A stretch of DNA of 64,000 nucleotides, taken from the NCBI GenBank assembly GCA_011772495.1, contig WVZL01000004.1, positions 1 to 64,000 of the forward strand, read 5' to 3'. Origin of the DNA: Candidatus Aminicenantota bacterium (GTDB lineage Bacteria; Acidobacteriota; Aminicenantia; Aminicenantales; Aminicenantaceae). Of the stretch, positions 43,678 to 52,399 are shown in pieces. The notes beneath the pieces were generated by a model. The model saw only the letters and a list, made by a program, of their open reading frames with translations, was not told the DNA's origin and ran no database searches. Numbering within the stretch: the stretch's first letter is position 1; each line of letters starts with the position of its first letter. The translations under genes and the position numbers were made by a program.

Positions 43678-44153
43678 GAAATTTTGTTGAGATAAGTATT
43701 GGAATAATCATAGCTTTCTTTCTTTACACCATCATAGGTAAAATTTCTTTCTCTCTTTCGCAGCTTCTGAATTTTTTCACTCTAGCAGTCATCTATTTTG
43801 CCATCACTAAAGGGGAGCTCTACGGAGCCTGCATCGGGACAGTGTGCGGCTTGATCCAAGACTCTTTTTCCTTGGGTGTATTTGGTATTAGCGGCCTGTC
43901 TAAAACTCTTATTGGTTTCTTGGCGGGCTTCATAGCTCAAAGAATCAATGTTCTCCCGCTGGTTCGTAATTTTCTGTTTATATTGGTGTTGATTATCGGG
44001 GAGACAGCCTTGTCGCTCTTTCTGTATTATTTTATTTCAGCCGAATATGCAAGGGAAATAACCCCCTTGATTCTTTTTCAGCCCTTATGTACTGCTATCC
44101 TGGGAAGCATCGTGTTTCTTTTTTTAAGGAAATTCAGGGTGTTAAGTTTCTGA
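43674..44153 (+). CDS. mreD: Rod shape-determining protein MreD
   Basis: The 159-residue protein is almost wholly hydrophobic with five or six membrane helices, and has the family pattern LYGACIGTVCGLIQDSFSLGVFGISGLSKTLIGFLAG in the middle. It is recognised mainly by this and by its place between mreC and mrdA. The start overlaps mreC (ATGA) and the stop overlaps the mrdA start by one base (TGATG), so all are coupled. Confidence 0.88.
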   Translation: MRNFVEISIGIIIAFFLYTIIGKISFSLSQLLNFFTLAVIYFAITKGELYGACIGTVCGLIQDSFSLGVFGISGLSKTLIGFLAGFIAQRINVLPLVRNFLFILVLIIGETALSLFLYYFISAEYAREITPLILFQPLCTAILGSIVFLFLRKFRVLSF

Positions 44154-45970
44154 TGAAAAACAGCAAGATTTACGAAGACCTTTCTCTAATCAAAAAAAGG
44201 TCCTTAAAAGTTTTTCTTTTGGTTGAAATATTACTCGTGGCTTTAGCCATCTATTTTTGGAAAATTCAGATCGTGGATCACGACAAATATTGGCATCAGT
44301 CTGAAGCTAATCGCATACGAGAAGTCATCCTTCCCGCCCCGAGAGGATTGATAAAGGATAGAGACGGCAAGATTCTAGCAGACAATATCGCCTCCTTCAA
44401 GGCTTCTTTCATCAGGGAGAATTGCGAGAACTTTGATTTATTCAGCCTGAGAGTTTCTCGATTGTTAAATATTCAGGAAAATATTTTAAAGGAGAGAATT
44501 CGAAAATATAAATCTTGGCCCCAATTCAAACCCATCGTCTTTGAGGATAATTTAAGTCTAAAAGAGGTTTCTTTGATCGAGGGAAGGAAATTAGAATTTC
44601 CTGAATTAGTTCTCCAAACAGAGCCCAAAAGATTCTATCCTGGAGACACTTTTGCTGCCCATACGATAGGTTATCTGCAAGAATTATCAGAAGAAGAGAT
44701 AAAATCAAGCCTTCACAAGGAAAGAAGATTAGGGGATTTAGTGGGCAGAAGGGGAATTGAAAAGATGTACGATAACCTCTTGAGAGGACAAGACGGTTAT
44801 TATGTTGAAACTGTAGACTCTTTAGGAAGACATATAGGAATGTTAGAGAAGAGGGATCCCATTCAAGGCTACACACTCAGGCTGACAATAGATTCAGAAC
44901 TCCAAGCGAAGGCTGAAGAATTGTTAGGGGGGAAAGAGGGAGCTGCGGTCATCTTGAATGCCCAAAATGGGCAAGTTTTGGCTCTGGCCAGCTATCCCAC
45001 TTTTGATCCGAATAAATTCATCAACCTCTTTTCACCCGAAGAATGGCAGGACTTGATAAATAATCCCGAGTTTCCTCTTGAAAATCGGGCTATTCGCGGT
45101 TTATACGCTCCTGGTTCTGTGTTCAAGCTAGTGATCGCTCTGGGAGGGCTCGATTCGAATTTGATAGCTCAGAATACAAGTTTTTTCTGCTCAGGAAGCA
45201 CGAGGATTTACAATCAACCTTTTGCCTGCTGGAGGGGAGGTGGTCATGGCTGGACCAATCTCTTCAACGCGATCAGGAATTCATGTAACATCTATTTTTA
45301 TAATGTAGGGAAAAGACTGGGAATAGAGGAGATCGCGAGTTATGCAAAGAAGCTCGGCTATGGGTCGAGGACTGGAATTGACTTAACTGGAGAGAAAGAG
45401 GGATTAGTTCCTTCTCCTGAATGGAAGAAAAAGGTGAAAGACGCTCCCTGGTTTCTAGGAGAAACAATTTCCGTCTCGATTGGTCAAGGGCCTCTTTTGG
45501 TGACTCCTCTTCAAATCGCAGTTCATACTGCGCTTATCGCTAACAGAGGAGTTATGGTGACTCCTCATATTCTTAAGTCTTATCAAGATCCCGATACAAA
45601 AGAGGAAAAAGAAGTTCACTTCTCTCCTAAGAGTATCAATCCTGGGATTAAATCATCCGCTTATGAAAAGGTTATCAGGGGAATGTGGGGAGCTGTCAAT
45701 AATGAAGGAACAGCCAGGTTAGCGAAGATCCAGGGGTATGATGTGTGTGCCAAGACTGGGTCGACTCAAGTGGTGAATTCTATAAAGGGAGGGAAAGAAC
45801 CTAATCCTGAGGATGAGCTAAAGACGCATTCTTGGTTTACGGGTTTTGCTCCCCAGAATAATCCAAGAGTCGTGGTCACCGTCATTGTTGAATTCGGAGG
45901 AATGGGAGGAGCAAGTGCCGCTCCCTTGGCCAGGAAATTATTCGAACTTTATCGAAAGAAATATGATTGA
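44153..45970 (+). CDS. mrdA: Penicillin-binding protein 2 (peptidoglycan transpeptidase)
   Basis: ATG 44153, overlapping the mreD stop, gives the usual N-terminus of a short cytoplasmic segment, one membrane helix (LKVFLLVEILLVALAIYFW) and the PBP dimerisation domain (APRGLIKDRDGKILADN). Catalytic motifs are YAPGSVFK (SxxK), RNSCN (SxN) and AKTGST (KTG), so the transpeptidase is intact. The 605-residue size fits PBP2 of the elongasome. It overlaps rodA by eight bases and probably acts with it as a synthase pair. Confidence 0.95.
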   Translation: MKNSKIYEDLSLIKKRSLKVFLLVEILLVALAIYFWKIQIVDHDKYWHQSEANRIREVILPAPRGLIKDRDGKILADNIASFKASFIRENCENFDLFSLRVSRLLNIQENILKERIRKYKSWPQFKPIVFEDNLSLKEVSLIEGRKLEFPELVLQTEPKRFYPGDTFAAHTIGYLQELSEEEIKSSLHKERRLGDLVGRRGIEKMYDNLLRGQDGYYVETVDSLGRHIGMLEKRDPIQGYTLRLTIDSELQAKAEELLGGKEGAAVILNAQNGQVLALASYPTFDPNKFINLFSPEEWQDLINNPEFPLENRAIRGLYAPGSVFKLVIALGGLDSNLIAQNTSFFCSGSTRIYNQPFACWRGGGHGWTNLFNAIRNSCNIYFYNVGKRLGIEEIASYAKKLGYGSRTGIDLTGEKEGLVPSPEWKKKVKDAPWFLGETISVSIGQGPLLVTPLQIAVHTALIANRGVMVTPHILKSYQDPDTKEEKEVHFSPKSINPGIKSSAYEKVIRGMWGAVNNEGTARLAKIQGYDVCAKTGSTQVVNSIKGGKEPNPEDELKTHSWFTGFAPQNNPRVVVTVIVEFGGMGGASAAPLARKLFELYRKKYD

Positions 45971-47051
45971 TCGACGCCTTCTGAGTAATATTGATTGGAT
46001 TCTCATAGCTCTTTTACTCTGGAACTCAGCTTTGGGTGTCGTTTTTATATACAGTTCATCACATTATTTGCCAGGAAATTTTTATTTAAGACAAGTTATC
46101 TGGATAGTCCTAAGCTTAATAGCCCTGTTCCTGTTTATCATGGTAGATTATAAAAATTTCCTGACTTACTCTCTCCACCTTTACATCGTTTTTGTCTTCC
46201 CTTTGGCAGGAATGCTCATTTTTGGCAAGCTCGTGGCTCGGGAGAGCTGGATTAGATTTCCTTTTTTTCAAATTCAGCCCTCAGAGTTGATAAAAATTAT
46301 TATGATCCTCCTTCTCGCTCAGATCTTTTCAGAATATAAAGACAGATATTTTTCTTGGAATAAATTGTTATTGAGCGGGGGCGCTGTTTCCCTGCCTATC
46401 CTTCTCGTTGTTTTACAACCGGATTTAGGCACAACTTTAACTTACGTGCCCATCATTCTGGCGGCTTTGATTCTGGCTGGTTTCAGTAGGAAGAATTTCA
46501 TTCTTTTATTGATTTTGGCCCTGATTCTTGCCCTTGGAGTTTGGAATTTTTTTCTGAAGGAGTATCAAAAACAGAGAATAATTACTCTGATCAATCCCTT
46601 ACAGGATCCTTTGGGCACTGGGTACCATATTCTCCAGTCGAAGATAGCCATTGGTTCCGGAGGATTTCTGGGAAAAGGTTACAAGAAAGGAACCCAAAGC
46701 CAGTTGAGATTTCTTCCTGCTCGCCATACTGACTTTGTCTTTTCTGTTATAGGCGAAGAGTTTGGCTATGCGGGAGTCATCGTTGTCTTTCTCTCTTACT
46801 TTTTGCTTCTTTCCAGGTTGTTCCGCTCGGTCGATAAGTCCAGAGACCGAGCCGGAATATACATCATCTTCATGGTAGCCATGATGATCGCCTTTCAATT
46901 CTTTGTTAATGTCATGATGGTGATTGGTCTTTTTCCGGTAATAGGAATCCCGCTACCGTTCCTCAGCTATGGAGGCTCCTCCCTCTTGACCAACTACTTA
47001 GCAGTGAGTCTTGTTCTGAATGTAAAAATGAGAAGATTTGTGAATGTTTAA
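45963..47051 (+). CDS. rodA: RodA, SEDS-family peptidoglycan glycosyltransferase
   Basis: Although longer frames exist, ATG 45963 inside the mrdA 3' end yields the standard start MIDRRLLSNIDWILIAL. The 362-residue membrane protein has about ten helices and the SEDS signature WIRFPFFQIQPSELIKI, VVLQPDLGTTLTYVPI, ARHTDFVFSVIGEEFG and the C-terminal IGIPLPFLSYGGSSLL. RodA polymerises lipid II with PBP2. It is the last gene of the mre-rod operon. A non-coding interval of 188 bases follows. Confidence 0.95.
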   Translation: MIDRRLLSNIDWILIALLLWNSALGVVFIYSSSHYLPGNFYLRQVIWIVLSLIALFLFIMVDYKNFLTYSLHLYIVFVFPLAGMLIFGKLVARESWIRFPFFQIQPSELIKIIMILLLAQIFSEYKDRYFSWNKLLLSGGAVSLPILLVVLQPDLGTTLTYVPIILAALILAGFSRKNFILLLILALILALGVWNFFLKEYQKQRIITLINPLQDPLGTGYHILQSKIAIGSGGFLGKGYKKGTQSQLRFLPARHTDFVFSVIGEEFGYAGVIVVFLSYFLLLSRLFRSVDKSRDRAGIYIIFMVAMMIAFQFFVNVMMVIGLFPVIGIPLPFLSYGGSSLLTNYLAVSLVLNVKMRRFVNV

Positions 47052-47240
47052 GTCGGACTGGGCACACATGATAGGCTAGGATAGATCACGAGATAGGGAA
47101 GACACATTTTTCTTCCTGTTTCTATGATTTGGTGGGGATAAGAGCAGGTGATACGATTTGCTCCTTCTCAATGTTTGCCAAAAGTCTTAAAATTGAATAA
47201 GGTATGATGAAGAAACCAAAACAGATATAAGAACTCTGAC

Positions 47241-49862
47241 ATGAAAAAAGCAGCCGACCTTGAAAAAATCCTCAGATGCGTTGAAAAGCCGGGACGCTAT
47301 TTAGGAGGAGAGTGGAATGAGATAAGGAAAGATCTGAGCCAGGGTAAGGCTAAAGTCGCTCTGGTATTCCCGGATTCATATGAAATCGGTATGTCCTATT
47401 TGGGACAAAAAATACTCTATAATCTCTTGAATAGTCATTCCTCTATTCTAGCAGAGAGAGTGTATGCTCCCTGGGTGGATTTTGAACAGCAGCTTCGCCT
47501 TCACCATAGGCCCTTATTCTCCCTTGAGAACAAGATTCCTTTGTATGAGTTTGACATGTTAGGTTTTTCTCTTCTCTATGAGCTCAATTATTCAAATGTT
47601 CTGACTATTCTCGACTTAGGTCAAATTCCTTTGCTTTCATCAGAAAGGAGCCTGAAATATCCATTAGTTATCGGAGGTGGCCCCGCGGCTTTCAATCCTG
47701 AACCGATTGCTCCGCTGTTTGATATGTTTGTGGTGGGAGATGGCGAGGAAGCTTTTATTGAAATCATAGAAAAATTCATGCTCTTAAGGCAGGAACTCAG
47801 CGGGAAGAAGGAGCTCTTAGAAGAGATGTCTAAGATCAAGGGTGTCTACGTTCCTTCCCTGTATGAAGCCTTTCGGCCTCAAGAATCCCCTCTACTTGCA
47901 GTCAGGCCAATCGATGACGCACCGGCGAAGATAGAAAAAAGAGTTTTCAACCGCTTTATACAATTCCCGTTTCCTGAAAATATTATTGTTCCCGATATTA
48001 AGACCGTTTTTGATAGGGCAGCAGTAGAAGTAGCCAGAGGATGTCCTCAGAAGTGCAGATTCTGTCAAGCTTTGAGTATTTATTTTCCTTACCGAGTTAA
48101 GAACCCCTCTGTTGTCATTCAAAATATATTGAACAGTCTTCAAGCCACAGGATACGAAGATGCTTCCTTAGCCTCTCTTTCTATCAGCGATTACCCTTAC
48201 CTTGAAGAAGTTATCGATTCCTTGATGAAAGAGCTTGCGGAACAGAAGGTTTCTCTTTCCTTGTCCGCGCTGCGACCTAAAGGTTTAACTCCTGAGGTGG
48301 TCAAGAATATCATCAAAGTTAGAAAAACAGGGTTCACGTTAGTACCCGAAGCAGGCACTCAGCGGTTGCGTCGAGTTATCAATAAGAACCTGGAAGAGGA
48401 TGAAATCATTGAAGCAGCAGCCAACGCTTTCTCCCAAGGGTGGAAGCTGCTTAAATTGTACTTTATGGTTGGCATTCCTACTGAAAAAGACGAAGATTTG
48501 GAGGGGATCGTCAGCTTGGTTAAAGAGATAATAAGAATTGGTTCTAGTATTCTTCGTTCTCCCCCTCGGATCAACTTGAGTGTATCATCGTTTATTCCCA
48601 AGCCCCATACGCCGTTTCAATGGTTGGAGATGGAAGAGGAAAAGATTCTACTGGAAAAACATCGTTATCTAAGACTTGCCTTGAAAAGACATCGCTCGAT
48701 CAGCTTCAAAGATCATTCCCTCAGGAGCTCAATCCTGGAAGCCATCTTTTCCAGAGGAGATAGGAAGCTCTTCCAGCTTCTTTTAAAAGCATGGGAGAAC
48801 GGGGCCCGCTTCGATAGCTGGAAGGATAGATTCAAGTTTTCTACCTGGGAAGAGGCTTTTGATTCAGAGAATATCGATCGCTATCCTTACCTCTCCTCAT
48901 TATCTAAAGACGTGAGGTTACCTTGGAGCCATATCGATTGTGGGCTGAAAAAATCCCATTTACTCCAGGAGTTAGCTAAAGCGATGAAGGGAGAATCGAC
49001 TCCCTCTTGTTTAGACAACAATTGTGGCCTCTGCCAAGGATGTGAATTTTGGCCTCGGTGGGAAAAAAAGTTCAAGGAGAAGATCCGAATCAAAACGAAG
49101 AAACCACCTGCTGTAGGTAGGAAGACGAAGAGAATATTTCGTTACAGAGCCTATTATTCAAAGCTTGACCGGGCCCGCTTTTTATCTCATCTTGACTTGT
49201 CTCATATCATCCAGAGGGCGTTGCGAAGAGCGAATATTTCAATAGCCTATTCGAAAGGATTCCATCCTAAAATGTTGATCTCGTATCTCCCTGCACTTCC
49301 CTTAGGCATGGGAGGGAAACGAGAAATCATGGAGTTTAGATCTGAGTATCATTACTCTCCAGGGAAATTTATCTGCCAGGCTAACAATTTTCTACCCTCA
49401 GGACTAAAATTCCTTGAATTGAGGAAGTTAGACAAACCTGAGCCTTCTTTGAATGAAACTATAGAGAAGATGGTCTATTCACTTGATTTAAAGAACAAAG
49501 ATGTAAGCGAGTCTATAAGAAAGCATAAACATAAAAGAGAAAAGAAAATGTCTGCGTCAAACAATTACGAAATGGTCCAGGAATTGATCGAGTCATTTCT
49601 TAAACAAAACAGTGAGGCTCTAGAAAGTTACTATCTAGATAAGAAACAAGGAAAGCTCTACTTATCCTGGAATTTCTCTCAAGTGAAGGGCGTTCGGCCT
49701 CAGGATATCATCGAAGATATTTTTGGAATAGACAATCCTGTCTTTTTTTTAACGAGAGAAGAGATATTATTCAAATTGACAAGACCGAGAGATTCCAGTA
49801 TAAGAGTTTCTAAAAATCGAATCCAAGACATGGAAAGACGTGAAGAAAGGAGGACGAGGTGA
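47241..49862 (+). CDS. B12-binding-type radical SAM protein fused to a TIGR03936/DUF2344 module
   Basis: The 873-residue protein has two modules. The first, up to about residue 610, is the TIGR03960 type: KVALVFPDSYEIGMSYLGQKIL, GGGPAAFNPEPIA, then the radical SAM cluster motif CPQKCRFCQ (CxxxCxxC) and SLSALRPKGL, GFTLVPEAGTQRLR. The second, from about 640, is the TIGR03936/DUF2344 module with FRYRAYYSKLDRARFLSHLD and SYLPALPLGMGG. Separate or fused, these modules occur in many bacteria, often close to rpmA or rng, but their reaction is not established. Here the gene overlaps an acyl-CoA dehydrogenase by four bases. A cysteine-rich patch CLDNNCGLCQGC lies between the modules. Confidence 0.85.
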   Translation: MKKAADLEKILRCVEKPGRYLGGEWNEIRKDLSQGKAKVALVFPDSYEIGMSYLGQKILYNLLNSHSSILAERVYAPWVDFEQQLRLHHRPLFSLENKIPLYEFDMLGFSLLYELNYSNVLTILDLGQIPLLSSERSLKYPLVIGGGPAAFNPEPIAPLFDMFVVGDGEEAFIEIIEKFMLLRQELSGKKELLEEMSKIKGVYVPSLYEAFRPQESPLLAVRPIDDAPAKIEKRVFNRFIQFPFPENIIVPDIKTVFDRAAVEVARGCPQKCRFCQALSIYFPYRVKNPSVVIQNILNSLQATGYEDASLASLSISDYPYLEEVIDSLMKELAEQKVSLSLSALRPKGLTPEVVKNIIKVRKTGFTLVPEAGTQRLRRVINKNLEEDEIIEAAANAFSQGWKLLKLYFMVGIPTEKDEDLEGIVSLVKEIIRIGSSILRSPPRINLSVSSFIPKPHTPFQWLEMEEEKILLEKHRYLRLALKRHRSISFKDHSLRSSILEAIFSRGDRKLFQLLLKAWENGARFDSWKDRFKFSTWEEAFDSENIDRYPYLSSLSKDVRLPWSHIDCGLKKSHLLQELAKAMKGESTPSCLDNNCGLCQGCEFWPRWEKKFKEKIRIKTKKPPAVGRKTKRIFRYRAYYSKLDRARFLSHLDLSHIIQRALRRANISIAYSKGFHPKMLISYLPALPLGMGGKREIMEFRSEYHYSPGKFICQANNFLPSGLKFLELRKLDKPEPSLNETIEKMVYSLDLKNKDVSESIRKHKHKREKKMSASNNYEMVQELIESFLKQNSEALESYYLDKKQGKLYLSWNFSQVKGVRPQDIIEDIFGIDNPVFFLTREEILFKLTRPRDSSIRVSKNRIQDMERREERRTR

Positions 49863-51013
49863 TTGATTTTAGTCTAACCGAAGAACAACAGGCTCTTCAG
49901 AATATGGCCCGAGAGTTTGCAGAAAAGGAGATGAAACCTAGCGCCGCCAAATACGACAGAGGTGAGGAGTTTGCTGAGGATGTTATGAAGAAAGCCTTTG
50001 AAGTGGGTTTTCTCACCTGCACTATTCCAAAAGAGTACGGAGGTGGGGGATTGAATGATGTTGATACGGTTATCATCAGCGAGGAATTGGCAGCAGGCTG
50101 TGCTGGGATGTATACCACCATGATGGTCAATGCTCTAGCTTATACCCCAATTATTCTTTTTGGGACCGATGATCAGAAAAAGAAATTCCTGACACCTCAA
50201 ACCGAAAAAATGTCTTTCGCCTCTTTTTGTCTGACCGAAAGAGAAGCAGGCTCTGATGCCAGCGCGCTGCAGACTAAAGCCAAAAAGGTTGGGTCTGAGT
50301 ACATTATCAATGGGTCTAAATGCTTTATTTCCAATGCCGGGATAGCCAATCTCTTCGTCGTTTTCGCCAACGCAAAACCTGAGAGAGGAGCCCGAGGATT
50401 GAGCGCCTTTATCGTTCCTGGAGGGACTCCTGGTCTGAGCTTAGGAAAAGTCGAAGATAAAATGGGCCATAGGGCTTCAAATACGGCGGAACTCTATTTT
50501 GAAGATGTCAAAATACACGAGGAAAATCTTCTTGGTAAAGAGGGGATAGGATTCATCATAGCCATGAGAACTTTAGATAAGACCAGAGCTCCAGTGGGAG
50601 CAGCAGGAGTAGGCGTGGCCAGAGCAGCTCTTGAATATGCAATCGAGTATGCCAAAACGAGAAAACAATTCGGGAAGCCGATTGCCCTGTTTCAGAATAC
50701 ATCTTTCCAGATCGCCCAAATGGCCATGGAAATAAACGCGGCCCGCCATCTAGTCTGGCATGCGGCTTGGCTTTTAGACCAGGGAAAGCCTGCAGGGAAA
50801 GAATCGGCCATGGCCAAAGCATTCGCATCTGATGTGGCCATGAAGGTCACTACAGAAGCTCTGCAGATTCTCGGCGGATATGGATACATGAAAGATTATC
50901 CTATGGAAAAACTGATGAGAGATGCCAAGCTCCTTCAAATTTATGAGGGAACGAATGAAATCCAGCGTCTAGTCATATCTAGAGAAGTGATAGGCCCGAT
51001 AGCAGAGAAATAA
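49859..51013 (+). CDS. Acyl-CoA dehydrogenase
   Basis: The start is GTG 49859 with AGGAGG upstream, and it overlaps the radical SAM stop by four bases. The 384-residue flavoenzyme shows TIPKEYGGGGLNDVD, CLTEREAGSDASALQT, KMGHRASNTAELYFEDV, and the C-terminal QILGGYGYMKDYPMEKLMRD and IYEGTNEIQRLVISRE with the catalytic-base glutamate in YEGTNE. This is the short/medium-chain type, passing electrons to ETF. No electron-transfer flavoprotein gene is in the window. It may feed beta-oxidation products into the same propionyl-CoA route as the mutase. Confidence 0.92.
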   Translation: MIDFSLTEEQQALQNMAREFAEKEMKPSAAKYDRGEEFAEDVMKKAFEVGFLTCTIPKEYGGGGLNDVDTVIISEELAAGCAGMYTTMMVNALAYTPIILFGTDDQKKKFLTPQTEKMSFASFCLTEREAGSDASALQTKAKKVGSEYIINGSKCFISNAGIANLFVVFANAKPERGARGLSAFIVPGGTPGLSLGKVEDKMGHRASNTAELYFEDVKIHEENLLGKEGIGFIIAMRTLDKTRAPVGAAGVGVARAALEYAIEYAKTRKQFGKPIALFQNTSFQIAQMAMEINAARHLVWHAAWLLDQGKPAGKESAMAKAFASDVAMKVTTEALQILGGYGYMKDYPMEKLMRDAKLLQIYEGTNEIQRLVISREVIGPIAEK

Positions 51014-51025
51014 GAGATTAGAATC

Positions 51026-51502
51026 TCAGTCTATTTTGTAGATAATATCTATTAAATCCTCTTCAACCGATTTGGCAGGGGTTTCTATTATTCTTCCGAT
51101 TTCTTGATTCTTAAAATAAATGATAAAGGTGGGGATTCTTAGGATGTTTTTTCCTTGGATGAATTCCTTTCGAGCTTCTTTTTCTCTTGGAATCCCTACA
51201 TAGGAAGTGGAGATATGGGGATTATCTGCCATCTCCATAATCTTGAAATAGGCGCTGACGTGTTCTTTGCAATCAGGGCACCAGGTGCCCAGAAAAATTT
51301 CAACCTGAATATCTTTATGGATAGCTTTGATCTTTTCTAATATCGCTGTGTCAGGAATGTAAGAGGCCACCATCTCTTGCCAGTCAGGAATGTTCTGGAG
51401 GATATCTTCTTTGGAAAGGGGACCGGTCAGGTCTTTTTCGCTGAACAGGCATAGATTTGAAAAAAGGAAAAAGACGACTGCAAAAGGAAATATTCTTTTC
51501 AT
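51026..51502 (-). CDS. Secreted thioredoxin-like protein
   Basis: The 158-residue protein has a signal peptide (KRIFPFAVVFFLFSNLCLFSE) and a thioredoxin-fold domain with the active-site motif GTWCPDCKEHV at residues 72-82. It ends with IPTFIIYFKNQEIGRI, where the cis-proline is in RIPTF. Compared with TlpA/ResA it lacks the long insert, so it is closer to small periplasmic reductases. It starts 33 bases after the ExbD stop and is convergent with the acyl-CoA dehydrogenase. Substrate unknown. Confidence 0.82.
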   Translation of the reverse strand: MKRIFPFAVVFFLFSNLCLFSEKDLTGPLSKEDILQNIPDWQEMVASYIPDTAILEKIKAIHKDIQVEIFLGTWCPDCKEHVSAYFKIMEMADNPHISTSYVGIPREKEARKEFIQGKNILRIPTFIIYFKNQEIGRIIETPAKSVEEDLIDIIYKID

Positions 51503-51535
51503 GGGAATTCGAAAAGAGCAAAGAATAAAGCTATG

Positions 51536-51961
51536 TTATATATCGCCAGCTTCCTCTTCTGTGAAGTATTCGGGAATTATCCCTAAGACTTCGACTCCCG
51601 CGCCCTTAGCTAGATCTATGAGCTCAATAACTCTCTGGTAGTTGATCTTAGCATCGGCTCGGATGAAAATTGTTTTATCATGACGGGTAGAGTAGAGGCG
51701 TCTAAGCTCTTCTTGGACGAGGTCGTACTGATAGACATCTTGATTAATCATAACAGTGTTATCTTTCTTTAAGGTCAGAACAATCAGGCCCGCCGGAGTC
51801 CCTGAAGTATCGCTTGTCGTTTCAGGAAGCTTGACATCAATCCCCTTTTGGACCAAGGGAGTTATAACCATGAAAATGATGAGCAGCACTAATAAGACAT
51901 CACATAAAGGAACGACATTCGGTTCTGCTGAGGTCTTTTTGGATGGCACAGGTACAGCCAT
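51536..51961 (-). CDS. ExbD/TolR-family energy-transducing protein
   Basis: A perfect GAAGGAGGTAGCT sits before ATG 51961. The 141-residue protein has one membrane helix with the essential aspartate D21 in VPLCDVLLVLLIIFMVI, followed by the periplasmic ExbD domain (GIDVKLPETTSD; IRADAKINYQRVIELIDLAKGAGV). ExbD works with an ExbB/TolQ proton channel and TonB or TolA. None of these partners is in the window, so it must pair with ExbB encoded elsewhere. The thioredoxin-like gene follows it. Confidence 0.9.
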   Translation of the reverse strand: MAVPVPSKKTSAEPNVVPLCDVLLVLLIIFMVITPLVQKGIDVKLPETTSDTSGTPAGLIVLTLKKDNTVMINQDVYQYDLVQEELRRLYSTRHDKTIFIRADAKINYQRVIELIDLAKGAGVEVLGIIPEYFTEEEAGDI

Positions 51962-52084
51962 AGCTACCTCCTTCTATCCTTCAAGGCTAGATTATAATTT
52001 TATGATATTCATTTTTCCTTTGTCAACGTGTTTATTGATTTTTTTCCTTGAGGCATATATATTTGGGAAGAGAAAGGAGGAGGG

Positions 52085-52360
52085 ATGAGAGAATTAAAAG
52101 TAGAAGTCGTGGAGGTCAAAGATCGGTGTGGAGCCAGACACAAGGTGGGAGATTGTTTTTATATCCGCGGAGAAGGTACCATCGAGATTCCCGAAGGAAA
52201 GAAGGTCTGTATATATGCTTTAAACAGCCTCTTTCCGTTTCTGACCACCAAACAGAGAGAAGATGAGATTCCCGAGGATGATTGGATTTCTGGGACAGAA
52301 ATCCTAAATTGCCCAGATCCTAAAGGTGTCGCGTTCCGTGTGGTAACTCTTACTGAATAA
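52085..52360 (+). CDS. TIGR04076-family protein
   Basis: AGGAGGAGGG precedes ATG 52085. The 91-residue protein has the family layout: VEVVEVKDRCGARHKVGDCFYI, then a hydrophobic middle with ALNSLFPFLTTK, then the cysteine-containing NCPDPKGVAFRV. TIGR04076 proteins are small, widely scattered and without an assigned function. The cysteines (positions 15, 24, 41 and 77) might bind metal or iron-sulphur. It faces cstA tail to tail. Confidence 0.75.
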   Translation: MRELKVEVVEVKDRCGARHKVGDCFYIRGEGTIEIPEGKKVCIYALNSLFPFLTTKQREDEIPEDDWISGTEILNCPDPKGVAFRVVTLTE

Positions 52361-52399
52361 GGAATTTTTTGGGAAGTTATTGCTTTCCTGAGTTGAATT

